This document shows positions 7,828-15,191 of a DNA stretch of 17,587 bases, one piece after another. Location: the NCBI GenBank assembly GCA_040758635.1, contig JBFLVI010000041.1, forward strand, positions 1 to 17,587, given 5' to 3'. Source of the DNA: Yes71-27 sp040758635. GTDB taxonomy: Bacteria > Bacillota > Desulfotomaculia > Desulfotomaculales > Ammonificaceae. The first letter of the stretch is position 1, and every line of letters starts with the position of its first letter. A model generated the notes under the pieces. The model saw nothing but the letters and a program-made list of their open reading frames with translations. It searched no databases and had not been told where the DNA came from. The translations under genes and the position numbers were made by a program.

Positions 7828-7916
7828 CCGGCCATATAGAGCTGATTCTTTTTCCAGTGCGGACCTTCATTAAAGATCCGGCTTGCCGTATTTTTTTCTC
7901 CCCTCCCTACTGCAGC

Positions 7917-7963
7917 AAATAAAAGCGCCGTGCCCCTTTCTCCAAGAAAACCGGGGACGGCAC
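7917..7963 (-). terminator. Second terminator in the leader of the FMN gene
   Basis: On the minus strand GTGCCGTCCCC (7963-7953) pairs with GGGGCACGGCGC (7936-7925) through about 11 pairs with one bulge and one G-U pair. The loop is 16 bases and is followed by TTTTATTT. It lies co-directional with, and about 250 bases upstream of, the FMN gene, downstream of another terminator at 8026-7982. Confidence 0.65.
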
Positions 7964-7981
7964 TTTGTATCCCGTAAAAAG

Positions 7982-8026
7982 AAAAAAACCTGTCAAGCTA
8001 TAGTACCTACGCTATAACCTCGAAGG
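7982..8026 (-). terminator. Leader terminator (attenuator) of the FMN gene
   Basis: On the minus strand the arm 8026-8012 pairs with 8003-7989 (core TTATAG/CTATAG, two single-base bulges, 8-base loop), followed directly by seven U (7988-7982). It ends roughly 95 bases after the start site predicted from the promoter at 8113-8085, so it would stop transcription before the gene unless antiterminated. Confidence 0.65.
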
Positions 8027-8041
8027 GGACGCCGTTGTCCC
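8026..8041 (-). promoter_or_regulatory. Hexaloop hairpin (possible ANTAR antiterminator P2)
   Basis: GGGACAACGGCGTCCC on the minus strand forms a 5-bp stem with a six-base loop AACGGC. A at loop position 1 and G at position 4 are the determinants known for ANTAR-protein RNA targets. Its 3' arm abuts and shares one base with the 5' arm of the terminator at 8026-7982. An upstream hairpin is possible (GTG/CAC, loop CCTCAA) but does not fit the loop rule. The ANTAR assignment is inferred. Confidence 0.45.
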
Positions 8042-8084
8042 GGGTTTTCCGTGTTGAGGCACAACCATCCATTATTAGAAATTG

Positions 8085-8113
8085 ATTATAGACAGCTTGT
8101 ACCTAAAAATCAA
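8085..8113 (-). promoter_or_regulatory. Sigma-A-type promoter for the FMN protein operon
   Basis: On the minus strand the -35 is TTGATT (8113-8108), the spacer is 17 bases, and the -10 is a consensus TATAAT (8090-8085). The predicted start is near 8078. It lies downstream of the glycine-type aptamer, so its transcript would not include that aptamer. Confidence 0.7.
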
Positions 8114-8159
8114 GCGATTTCAACAAATTAGTTCAGAAAAGATTCCACCCAAGCTAACA

Positions 8160-8262
8160 AACTCGGTCCGCACCTGAGAAAAAAACGGGGGTAATTCTCG
8201 GCGGGCGGCAACCCTACTTCTTCGGTGCGGGTAGACGGCCCCGGTTACCCTCTCCCGCTTGA
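8160..8262 (-). promoter_or_regulatory. Glycine-riboswitch-like aptamer (single, degenerate)
   Basis: Three blocks conserved in glycine riboswitches occur in order on the minus strand: GCGGGAGAG (8258-8250), GCACCGAAGAAGTA (8228-8215) and TTCTCAGGTGCGGACCGAG (8180-8162). Between the first two, GGGTA/TACCC (8250-8246 with 8233-8229) forms the expected P2 hairpin. P1 is poor: CAAGC before block 1 can pair with GCTTG at about 8153-8149 only across an 11-base insertion. An alternative perfect 8-bp stem (8272-8265 with 8208-8201) would compete with block 3. No second aptamer is seen. It starts just after the gltB3-gltD stop, and no expression platform is evident before the promoter at 8113-8085. 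Confidence 0.65.
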
Positions 8263-8296
8263 CTCCGCCCGCTGAACCTGTGCCCCGGGCAGGAAT

Positions 8297-10627
8297 TCAT
8301 TCAAGCGGTTCGTTCTCGACCAGGTTCCAGATGCCGCACGGACAGGCCCCCGCGCAGAAGCCGCACCCGATGCACCGGTCGGGGTCGACCACCATCTCGA
8401 AACCGCCGCTCCCGTTTTCTTTTCTGGAAATCGCCGCCTGCGGACAAACAGACACGCAAATACCGCAATCCCGGCAGGTGCCGCACGAAGCGCATTCGGC
8501 GGCACACCGCTCCAGGTCGCTGAAGTCGCTCACCCGGGGGTCGAAATAGGCCAGCTTAATACGCGAATAATCTATCTTCGGTCGGATTGTTTCTTGAGGC
8601 TGCCTACCCCTCAGGAGAGCGTCAATGGCCTGGGCCGCCTTTCTGCCGGCGCCGATGGCATCGGTCAAGAACCCTAATTTGACCGCGTCACCCACGGCAA
8701 AGATCTGGAGATCCGTAGTCTGGTAAAATTCGTTGACCGTGATAAAGCCGCCCCTGGTGGCCACGGACTCCGGCAGGAAATCCAGCTCGGGCTCGTGTCC
8801 GGTAGCCATGACCACCATATCGGCAGGCAGCACCTCTCCTGTGGTAAGCTCTACACCTTTATCCGTAACTGCCTTGACCGAACGAGGCCAGAGAAACTTT
8901 GCTCCGGCGGCCTCCGCCGCCTTTTTCTCCTCGCCGAAAGCGGGCGGCCGCCGGTAGTGGATCAGGGTGATCTCTTCCGCCCCCATCCGGTGCGCCTCCG
9001 CCGCTACATCACAGCCGACGTTGCCGGCGCCGATAACCACCACGCGCTTTCCCACCCGGACCCGGTCCTGCTTGCTCTCCCGCAGAAAATCCGCGGCGGG
9101 GATAATCCTCTCCTTTCCCTCAACCGGCAGGAGGCGGGGCTTCTGAGCTCCTACCGCCACCACTACATAATCGTAGTCCGCCTTCAACTGCTCCAGGTCG
9201 GCGCGGCTCAGGCGCTGCTGCAGGTAAACGCGGGGAATAACCTTCTCGACCCGCTCCAGTTCAGCATTGAGAACTTCCTCCGGGATTCGGGTCTTCGGAA
9301 TGACGGCAGAGAGCTTCCCCCCCAGCCGTTCCTGCATGTCGTATATAACCGCTTCGTGCCCCCGCTGGCGGAGCTGCCAGGCCGCCGAAATTCCCGCCGG
9401 GCCTCCGCCAACAATCACCACCCGCCTGCCGCTGAGCGGCGGAAGCTCGGGAAGCTTCGCTTCGAGGCTCGCTTTCCCCAGCCGTCTTATGTCCGGCGGC
9501 ACCAGCTTCGCCAACTGCCGGGTGCAACCCTGCATGCAAAGATTTGGGCACAGGTAGCCGCAAACCGTGGCCGGAAAGGGCGTATAGGCCAATACCAGGT
9601 CTACCGCCTCATCCACCCTTCCTTCGCGAATCAGGCGCCAGCGCTCCTGAACCGGGATTCCGGTGGGGCAACTGGCCTCACAGGGAGCCAGGTACCTGCG
9701 GTTTTCCCAGACCGGGACGAAGCGGCGCAAGTCTCCGGTGGTAATAACCGGGATCGGGCTCAGGTCGAGGTAAGTCAAATCGCCGAGCAAACCGCCGCGT
9801 CCCAGTTCCCTGACCCATACTTCCTGGTTAAAGTCACGCATGGAACGCTTCGCTTGCGTCCGTTTTTCCTGTGGACTTCTCGCCACGAGCAACTGCCACT
9901 GTTTGGGGTCGGCAAGTTCCTCGAAAAGGTCCGCCCGGCCGATGGCCGCGAGAAAAAGCCTTAGGTTCTCAATCAGCCACTGCCAGTCCTGCTCGGAGAA
10001 TGGTACGAGCTTGGCATCGGCCTGGCTGTATCCTTTGTGCGGGCCACGGAAGTAAATCTTCCCCCCTACCATACCGACACAGGGACGGTGTCCCAGCACG
10101 TTCTCCGGGTCCTGAGGATCGTAACCGCAGATGACGGCGACACCGCCTGCCATGAACTCGGCAAAGTAGTCCCCTGCTGATCCCAGCACCCAGAGTTCCG
10201 GCGGGGCGAAACGGGGGTTGTGCTTGGTCATGGTCATGCCGCGGGCGCCGATACTTCCCGCAATGTAAATTTTCCCCTGCGCCATCGCGTTGGCCGTGCC
10301 GTTAGTGGCGTGGCCATGAACTATTATTTCTGCACCTGCGTTGAGCCATCCCGTATCGTCCGAGGCCGGCCCCATAATTTCAATGCGGGTATTGGGAAAG
10401 CCCATTGAGCCCACCCGCTGGCCGGGAGAGCCGATGATGCGGACGTAGACCTTTTCTTCGCCGGCGCGCCACAACCGCCCGCCGATACCGTGCTGGCCGT
10501 ATGCCTCTATCTCCAGGTACCGGTATCCCTTTTCCACCGCCTGCTGAATCCGCTCCTCCAGGATCCGCGATTCCACCCGGCGGCCGTCCTCCATCCCGGA
10601 AATCCGGTAAAACTTTTCTTTCTTCAT
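8297..10627 (-). CDS. Fused glutamate synthase GXGXG subunit and GltD-like NAD(P)H reductase with ferredoxin tail
   Basis: This 776-residue protein joins three parts. Residues about 30-215 form the glutamate synthase GXGXG beta-helix domain (GQHGIGGRLWRAG, later AQGKIYIAGSIGARG, MVGGKIYFRG). Residues about 310-690 resemble the small subunit GltD: an iron-sulfur entry domain (C316, C320, C356, C360, C364, C368), FAD site VVIVGGGPAG (403-412), NAD(P)H site VVVIGAGNVG (529-538) and FAVGDA (643-648). The C-terminus holds two [4Fe-4S] sites (C718/721/724/728 and C752/755/758/762). It supplies electrons from NAD(P)H, possibly also ferredoxin, to the FMN subunit encoded just upstream. ATG 10627 is preferred, with GGAG about 10 bases before it; a TTG nine codons upstream is weaker. 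In many organisms the GXGXG part and GltD are separate genes. Confidence 0.9.
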   Translation of the reverse strand: MKKEKFYRISGMEDGRRVESRILEERIQQAVEKGYRYLEIEAYGQHGIGGRLWRAGEEKVYVRIIGSPGQRVGSMGFPNTRIEIMGPASDDTGWLNAGAEIIVHGHATNGTANAMAQGKIYIAGSIGARGMTMTKHNPRFAPPELWVLGSAGDYFAEFMAGGVAVICGYDPQDPENVLGHRPCVGMVGGKIYFRGPHKGYSQADAKLVPFSEQDWQWLIENLRLFLAAIGRADLFEELADPKQWQLLVARSPQEKRTQAKRSMRDFNQEVWVRELGRGGLLGDLTYLDLSPIPVITTGDLRRFVPVWENRRYLAPCEASCPTGIPVQERWRLIREGRVDEAVDLVLAYTPFPATVCGYLCPNLCMQGCTRQLAKLVPPDIRRLGKASLEAKLPELPPLSGRRVVIVGGGPAGISAAWQLRQRGHEAVIYDMQERLGGKLSAVIPKTRIPEEVLNAELERVEKVIPRVYLQQRLSRADLEQLKADYDYVVVAVGAQKPRLLPVEGKERIIPAADFLRESKQDRVRVGKRVVVIGAGNVGCDVAAEAHRMGAEEITLIHYRRPPAFGEEKKAAEAAGAKFLWPRSVKAVTDKGVELTTGEVLPADMVVMATGHEPELDFLPESVATRGGFITVNEFYQTTDLQIFAVGDAVKLGFLTDAIGAGRKAAQAIDALLRGRQPQETIRPKIDYSRIKLAYFDPRVSDFSDLERCAAECASCGTCRDCGICVSVCPQAAISRKENGSGGFEMVVDPDRCIGCGFCAGACPCGIWNLVENEPLE

Positions 10628-10734
10628 CCGCGTCTCTCCGTTACGCTGTATCAATCCTTATCACCCAGTGGTAAGCATATAAAACCCAGCATAAACCTGG
10701 CTGCTAAATCCCGGCTTTTGGTTCGGAATTCCAA

Positions 10735-12384
10735 CTAAATCACGTACTTTATCTGCAACCGCTCAGCCGCGTAATAGTCGTCAATCCCCAGCGCGTCGGA
10801 CATCCCGATGGGCAGGGACGTAGAGCGTCCGAGCGGCGCCACGATCTTTCTGAGTTCCGTATCGAAGCTGAGGAAAACGTCCACCACCCGTTCGGCCACC
10901 TTCTCCGGATCCAGGCGCCGGTAAAGGCGCGGGTCCTGGGAAGTGATGCCCTTGGGGCAAAGGCCGATGTTGCAGATGTTGCAGCGGTCCGACTCCGACC
11001 CAATGCAGCCGGCGGCCGCCTGCATGATGTACTTCCCGATCTGAACGCCGCTTGCACCCAGCATGATGAGCGCCGCCGCGTTGGCGGCCAGATTTCCGTG
11101 CTTGCCGACACCCCCGGCCGCAAAAAGAGGAATCTCGTTCTGTTTTCCTACCTTTACCAGGTTCAGGTAGCAATCGCGAATGTTGCTCGCGATCGGATGT
11201 CCCATATGATTCAGGGAAACGTTGTAAGCCGCCCCCGTGCCGCCGTCCTCGCCGTCAATGGCCAGGCCCGCCGCATAGGGGTTCCGCGTCAGGTTGTTGA
11301 GCACCGCCAGCGCCGTCGAGGTCCCCGAAATCTTCGGGTAAACGGGCACCCTGAACCCCCAAGCCATGTACATCGACTGGATCATCTTGGCCACCGCTTC
11401 CTCGATCGAATATTTCGTCTGGTGGGTCGGCGGGCTGGGCAGGCTCACCCCTGGAGGAACGCCGCGGATGGCGGCGATCAGCTTGTTGACCTTGTACCAC
11501 ATCAGCAGGCCGCCGTCACCCGGCTTGGCTCCCTGGCCGTACTTGATTTCAATCGCACAAGGATCTTCTTTCATCTCCGGTATGGCGTGGATGATTTCGT
11601 CCCAGCCGAAGTAACCGCTGGCGATCTGTAGAATCACGTACTTTATAAACCGGGAGCGCAAAAGCCGCGGCGGGCAACCCCCCTCACCGGTACAGATACG
11701 CACCGGCATCCCCAGTTCCTCGTTTAGGTAGGCGACCCCCATCTGTAGACCTTCCCACATGGTAGGGGAAAGGGCACCGAAGGACATCGCCCCGATGATC
11801 AGCGGGTAGATTTCCCGTACCGGAGGAAACCAGCCCTGTTCCCGGTACAGCCTCAAGCTTTCCTCGGGGGGAAGCACCCTCCCCAAAAGCGTCCGCAGCT
11901 CGAATTCGTGCCGCCCTGCATCCAGCGCCGGGTCGGTAAGCATGGAAATCCGGATGAATTTGATCCGGTCCAGAATACCGGGAGCCGGATCGTTCCGCCG
12001 CCCGCCGCGCCGGCGCGGCTGGCCCCCCCTGTTGATATGAAACCTCAGCTTATCAACCTCGTCGCTCCGGTAGGGCATGATACTTCCATTGGGGCAGACC
12101 AGGTTGCACATCGCACACCCGACGCAGGCATACGCCGGGTCGGTTCTCTGGCGGATGCCGTAGTACACCTGGTAAACGTTGGAGGATGGAGTGTTTCCCC
12201 CGGTTTCGCCGAGAAGCGGCGCGTCCAGCAGCCTTTTCCGGTGTACGCCCAGTTCAATGGCGTGAACGGGGCAGACGGCCGTGCAACGGCCGCAGAAACT
12301 ACAGTTTTCCCGGTCCCAGTGGACCTGCCAGGGCAAGTCCTTCACGTTTAATGTAGAAGGGGTAATGGTTCCATCTGCGAACAT
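10735..12384 (-). CDS. Glutamate synthase FMN/synthase subunit with N-terminal ferredoxin domain
   Basis: This 549-residue protein is the central catalytic domain of an archaeal-type split glutamate synthase, which aminates 2-oxoglutarate to glutamate on FMN. The N-terminus has two [4Fe-4S] sites (C28/31/34/38 and C87/90/93/97). The synthase barrel shows IGAMSFGALSP, IEIKYGQGAKPGDGG, DGEDGGTGAAYNVS and AAGGVGKHGN. The cluster motif is CNICNIGLCPKGI (C468, C471, C476). ATG 12384 has GGGAGGT 8 bases upstream, and the gene overlaps the glutaminase gene by 37 bases in another frame. It precedes the fused GXGXG/GltD protein by 107 bases. Together the three genes supply all glutamate synthase domains. 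Confidence 0.93.
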   Translation of the reverse strand: MFADGTITPSTLNVKDLPWQVHWDRENCSFCGRCTAVCPVHAIELGVHRKRLLDAPLLGETGGNTPSSNVYQVYYGIRQRTDPAYACVGCAMCNLVCPNGSIMPYRSDEVDKLRFHINRGGQPRRRGGRRNDPAPGILDRIKFIRISMLTDPALDAGRHEFELRTLLGRVLPPEESLRLYREQGWFPPVREIYPLIIGAMSFGALSPTMWEGLQMGVAYLNEELGMPVRICTGEGGCPPRLLRSRFIKYVILQIASGYFGWDEIIHAIPEMKEDPCAIEIKYGQGAKPGDGGLLMWYKVNKLIAAIRGVPPGVSLPSPPTHQTKYSIEEAVAKMIQSMYMAWGFRVPVYPKISGTSTALAVLNNLTRNPYAAGLAIDGEDGGTGAAYNVSLNHMGHPIASNIRDCYLNLVKVGKQNEIPLFAAGGVGKHGNLAANAAALIMLGASGVQIGKYIMQAAAGCIGSESDRCNICNIGLCPKGITSQDPRLYRRLDPEKVAERVVDVFLSFDTELRKIVAPLGRSTSLPIGMSDALGIDDYYAAERLQIKYVI

Positions 12385-13478
12385 CTCTTTACCTCCCGTC
12401 GGTCAGGCCCTACGATCGCGGTGTCCAGATGCATCGGCTGAAAATCCTTGCTCTTATCACGGTCGGGAACCGCCGCGTCCAGACCACACATTTCCGACGC
12501 GAAAACGTAAAAACCGGGTTTGCCGCCCACCACACCCGGACGGAGTTTTTTCCGGTCGTGAATCATGAAAACGGTCTTATCGGGAAGACACCCGATCACG
12601 CAATTCGGCCCGTCAATGATCAGCCGTCGGCACGACTGCTTGAGTTGTTTTAAAAAGGGGCCGCTGGGATGCTGAAGGATCTCCTGATCCTGCAACGGCG
12701 TGATCAGGTGTTTGTACATCTCAATTCCCAGTCCCAAACGGTAAAGCATAAAATGCAGGATGTGCGTAAAAACCTCCGAATCCGAGTTGTAGCCAGTGTA
12801 TCCCGGAAACCCCCGCGACATGAGAAATTCCCTAATGGGCACGAAGGCCGTATTTTCCCCATTTGTCATTGTGGCCACGCCTTGAATGAAAAAGGGGTGG
12901 CACGCGTAAAGGTTGATGGCGTAGTTGGTGTTCTGGCGGCCCTGGGCCATGATGACCCGGGCCTGGAGTTCCTCGCGGTCAAGCTGCAGGTACTCCGCAA
13001 CACTCATGGGATCGCCAATCTCCTTGATCATGATCACGTCGGGCCAGAAACTGTATACGATCATGTCCTCCTTTTCCTCGCCCATCTGACGCAACCGGAG
13101 GCGGATCATCATCAAGCGGTACTGGATCTCGGCCGGGTCTAAACCCTCCCAGCTTTCCGGATAATCATAGGCCCTGATCAGGTAAACGTCCCGCTTCGGC
13201 GTCCCCGGCGGAGGACTCTTGCGCACCCGGATGGAAAGCTTGTACTTCGTGGTAAAACCGATAGTGATCATGAACTCGTCCAGGCGTTTCAATCCGTCGT
13301 TGGTAAAGATTCCGGACAGGATGGGCGCACCCTTAAGCTCCTCGAAGGGTCCGCCGAGATCCGTCAAGAACATGCCCACCCCGGAACCGTCGTGACCTTC
13401 CCGCATAATATCCAGCGCTCGAATGGCCACCATGGGGGACCGGGGCTGTTCGCTGGTCAGGCAAAACAGACGACACAC
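12348..13478 (-). CDS. Glutamate synthase glutaminase subunit (class II amidotransferase)
   Basis: This 376-residue protein is an Ntn-type glutamine amidotransferase domain, releasing ammonia from glutamine for the synthase subunit. Cys2, directly after the start, is the expected nucleophile (MCRLFC) and would be exposed by Met removal. Other family blocks are GHDGSGVGMFL (28-38), MTNGENTAF and GYNSDSEVFTHIL. The start is GTG 13478 with an AAGGAGGAGAGGA purine-rich site upstream. It is the first gene of the split glutamate synthase operon. The 201-base gap upstream holds the glnA terminator and a weak promoter-like TTGAAC with AT-rich sequence near 13585-13560. Confidence 0.9.
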   Translation of the reverse strand: MCRLFCLTSEQPRSPMVAIRALDIMREGHDGSGVGMFLTDLGGPFEELKGAPILSGIFTNDGLKRLDEFMITIGFTTKYKLSIRVRKSPPPGTPKRDVYLIRAYDYPESWEGLDPAEIQYRLMMIRLRLRQMGEEKEDMIVYSFWPDVIMIKEIGDPMSVAEYLQLDREELQARVIMAQGRQNTNYAINLYACHPFFIQGVATMTNGENTAFVPIREFLMSRGFPGYTGYNSDSEVFTHILHFMLYRLGLGIEMYKHLITPLQDQEILQHPSGPFLKQLKQSCRRLIIDGPNCVIGCLPDKTVFMIHDRKKLRPGVVGGKPGFYVFASEMCGLDAAVPDRDKSKDFQPMHLDTAIVGPDRREVKRCSQMEPLPLLH

Positions 13479-13614
13479 CTTGTCTTCCTCTCCTCCTTGT
13501 TGGTGTTCTAAGAGACCGCTTGATATAACAGGCTGAATAACCCGGCAACCAGAAGATTAGTTAATATTTTAACACAAAATCATTGTTCAAGAACGAATTG
13601 GAGCCCGGGGATAA

Positions 13615-13642
13615 AGGACGACCAGGCAACCCTGGTCGTCCT
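13615..13642 (-). terminator. Terminator after type I-alpha glutamine synthetase
   Basis: A perfect 12-bp stem (13615-13626 with 13631-13642, four-base loop) begins 38 bases past the glnA stop. On the minus strand it is followed by TTATCCCC, so the U-tract is short. It separates glnA from the glutamate synthase operon, perhaps incompletely. Confidence 0.7.
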
Positions 13643-13679
13643 ACTCTTCCAAATGTTCTTCAATCTGCTGGCTAACGCC

Positions 13680-15014
13680 TTAATATTTGGTCAAATAAGT
13701 ACTGATTTCCCACGGGTGCACCCGAGTCCGGTATTCGTTCCACTCTTTTAACTTGGCTTCCATGAATTTCTCGTAAATATGCGGCCCCAGGGCATCTTTG
13801 ACCACTTCATCTTTGGCCAGTTCTTCCAGAGCTTCGGCCAGCGAACCCGGTAGGCAATCTATGCCCAGGGCGTTCCGCTCTTCCAACGTAAGACGGTAGA
13901 TGTTCCGATCCACCGCCGGCGGCGGTTGAATCTGGTTCTTTATCCCGTCGAGTCCGGCCTTGACGATCGCCGCCAGTGCCAAGTAGGGATTGCACGAGGG
14001 GTCGGGACTCCGGAGCTCGATCCGCGTAGATGGCCCTCTCTTTGCAGGTATCCGGATCAGCGGGCTGCGGTTCCGGCACGACCAAGCGATGTATACCGGT
14101 GCTTCGTAACCCGGTACCAGCCGCTTGTATGAGTTGACCGTCGGATTGGCTACCGCGGTGATTGCCTTGATGTGCTTCATTACGCCGCCGATGAAGTAAT
14201 AAGCGACTTCGCTCAGCTGCAGCGGACCTTCGGGATCGTAAAAGGCGTTTTCCCCGTCTTTCGCCAGCGAAAGGTTGGTATGCATCCCCGACCCGTTGAT
14301 GCCGAAAACCGGTTTTGCCATAAAGGTAGCGTGCAAACCGTGGCGCTGAGCAACCGAACGGACGACCATTTTGAAGGTCATAATCTTGTCGGCAACATCC
14401 AGGGCGTCCGAATACTTGAAGTCGATCTCGTGTTGCCCTGGTGCTACCTCGTGGTGCGAAGCCTCAATCTCAAAACCCATTTTGTCCAGGGTAAGCACGA
14501 TATCCCGCCGGGCCTCTTCCCCCAGGTCAACCGGACTCAAGTCGAAATAGCTCGCCTGGTCGTGGGTGACTGTAGTGGGCCGCCCTTTTTCATCAAGGTG
14601 AAAGAGGAAAAACTCCAGTTCCGGTCCGGCGTTACAGACATAGCCCATTTCCGCTGCTTCGGCCAGCACCCGCTTCAGAGCGTACCTGGGGTCACCGATA
14701 AAAGGCGTACCGTCTGGATTATAAACGTCGCAGATCAGCCGGGCCACCGCTCCGTCCCGCGGTCGCCACGGGAAAATGATGAAGGTTCTCGGATCCGGCC
14801 GGAAGTACATATCCGACTCCTCGATCCGGACAAAACCCTCAATGGAAGAACCGTCAAACATCAGTTCCCCGTTGAGCGCCTTTTCCAGCTGCTCCACCGG
14901 GATGGCCATGTTTTTGAGAACCCCCGGTATGTCGGTGAACTGAAGCCGGACAAACTTTACCCCTTCTTCCTGGGCCAAGAGGAGGATATCCTCTTTTAAC
15001 ACGCGCTCTCCCAC
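13680..15014 (-). CDS. glnA: Glutamine synthetase type I-alpha
   Basis: This cytoplasmic dodecameric enzyme makes glutamine from glutamate, ammonia and ATP. The 444-residue reading matches the length of B. subtilis GlnA and is close to it throughout: VRLQFTDIPG, MFDGSSIEGFVRIEESDM, NAGPELEFFLF, EASHHEVAPGQHEIDFKY, NGSGMHTNLSL, NPTVNSYKRLVPGYEAP, NRSPLIRIP. The 25-residue insertion and the adenylylation region of the beta type are absent. Arg63 matches B. subtilis Arg62, implicated in glutamine feedback inhibition. I chose GTG 15014, with AAGGTGG 6 bases upstream; TTG 15032 and GTG 15002 are alternatives. A promoter lies at 15105-15076. Feedback inhibition rather than adenylylation is the expected control. 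Confidence 0.95.
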   Translation of the reverse strand: MGERVLKEDILLLAQEEGVKFVRLQFTDIPGVLKNMAIPVEQLEKALNGELMFDGSSIEGFVRIEESDMYFRPDPRTFIIFPWRPRDGAVARLICDVYNPDGTPFIGDPRYALKRVLAEAAEMGYVCNAGPELEFFLFHLDEKGRPTTVTHDQASYFDLSPVDLGEEARRDIVLTLDKMGFEIEASHHEVAPGQHEIDFKYSDALDVADKIMTFKMVVRSVAQRHGLHATFMAKPVFGINGSGMHTNLSLAKDGENAFYDPEGPLQLSEVAYYFIGGVMKHIKAITAVANPTVNSYKRLVPGYEAPVYIAWSCRNRSPLIRIPAKRGPSTRIELRSPDPSCNPYLALAAIVKAGLDGIKNQIQPPPAVDRNIYRLTLEERNALGIDCLPGSLAEALEELAKDEVVKDALGPHIYEKFMEAKLKEWNEYRTRVHPWEISTYLTKY

Positions 15015-15075
15015 TACGTTCCACCTTCCCAATTTTATTGTACACCCGTAGCCGCCGGGCTGCAGTTACTTAAAA

Positions 15076-15105
15076 AATATACCACGTCCCAGCCGCCGAA
15101 TTCAA
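15076..15105 (-). promoter_or_regulatory. Promoter for type I-alpha glnA
   Basis: On the minus strand the -35 is TTGAAT (15105-15100), the spacer is 18 bases, and the -10 is TATATT (15081-15076), about 60 bases before the GTG start. I saw no GlnR/TnrA-type box (TGTNA-N7-TNACA) next to it. Confidence 0.5.
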
Positions 15106-15145
15106 TAAATAAATTTTCTCACCGTCGAATTTCCCCGGGAGAACA

Positions 15146-15164
15146 GGGGCAAGAAGCACGCCCC
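15146..15164 (-). other. GC-rich hairpin after the second glutamine synthetase
   Basis: GGGGC (15146-15150) pairs with GCCCC (15160-15164), flanked by further CCCGG/CCGGG complementarity. It lies about 30-45 bases beyond the type I-beta glnA stop. No U-tract follows on the minus strand, so it may be a weak terminator or a processing barrier. Confidence 0.3.
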
Positions 15165-15191
15165 CGCCCCTAGGCCGGGACTTGCCAAACG

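Noticed and set aside
8007..8072. 21-codon ATG-started ORF in the leader downstream of the promoter at 8113-8085
   Set aside because: The predicted transcript start leaves only about six bases before the ATG, there is no ribosome site, and no run of regulatory codons is seen.
8795..9964. 389-codon + strand open frame opposite the glutamate synthase fusion
   Set aside because: No recognisable protein features; the minus-strand frame has unmistakable FAD, NAD(P)H and iron-sulfur motifs.
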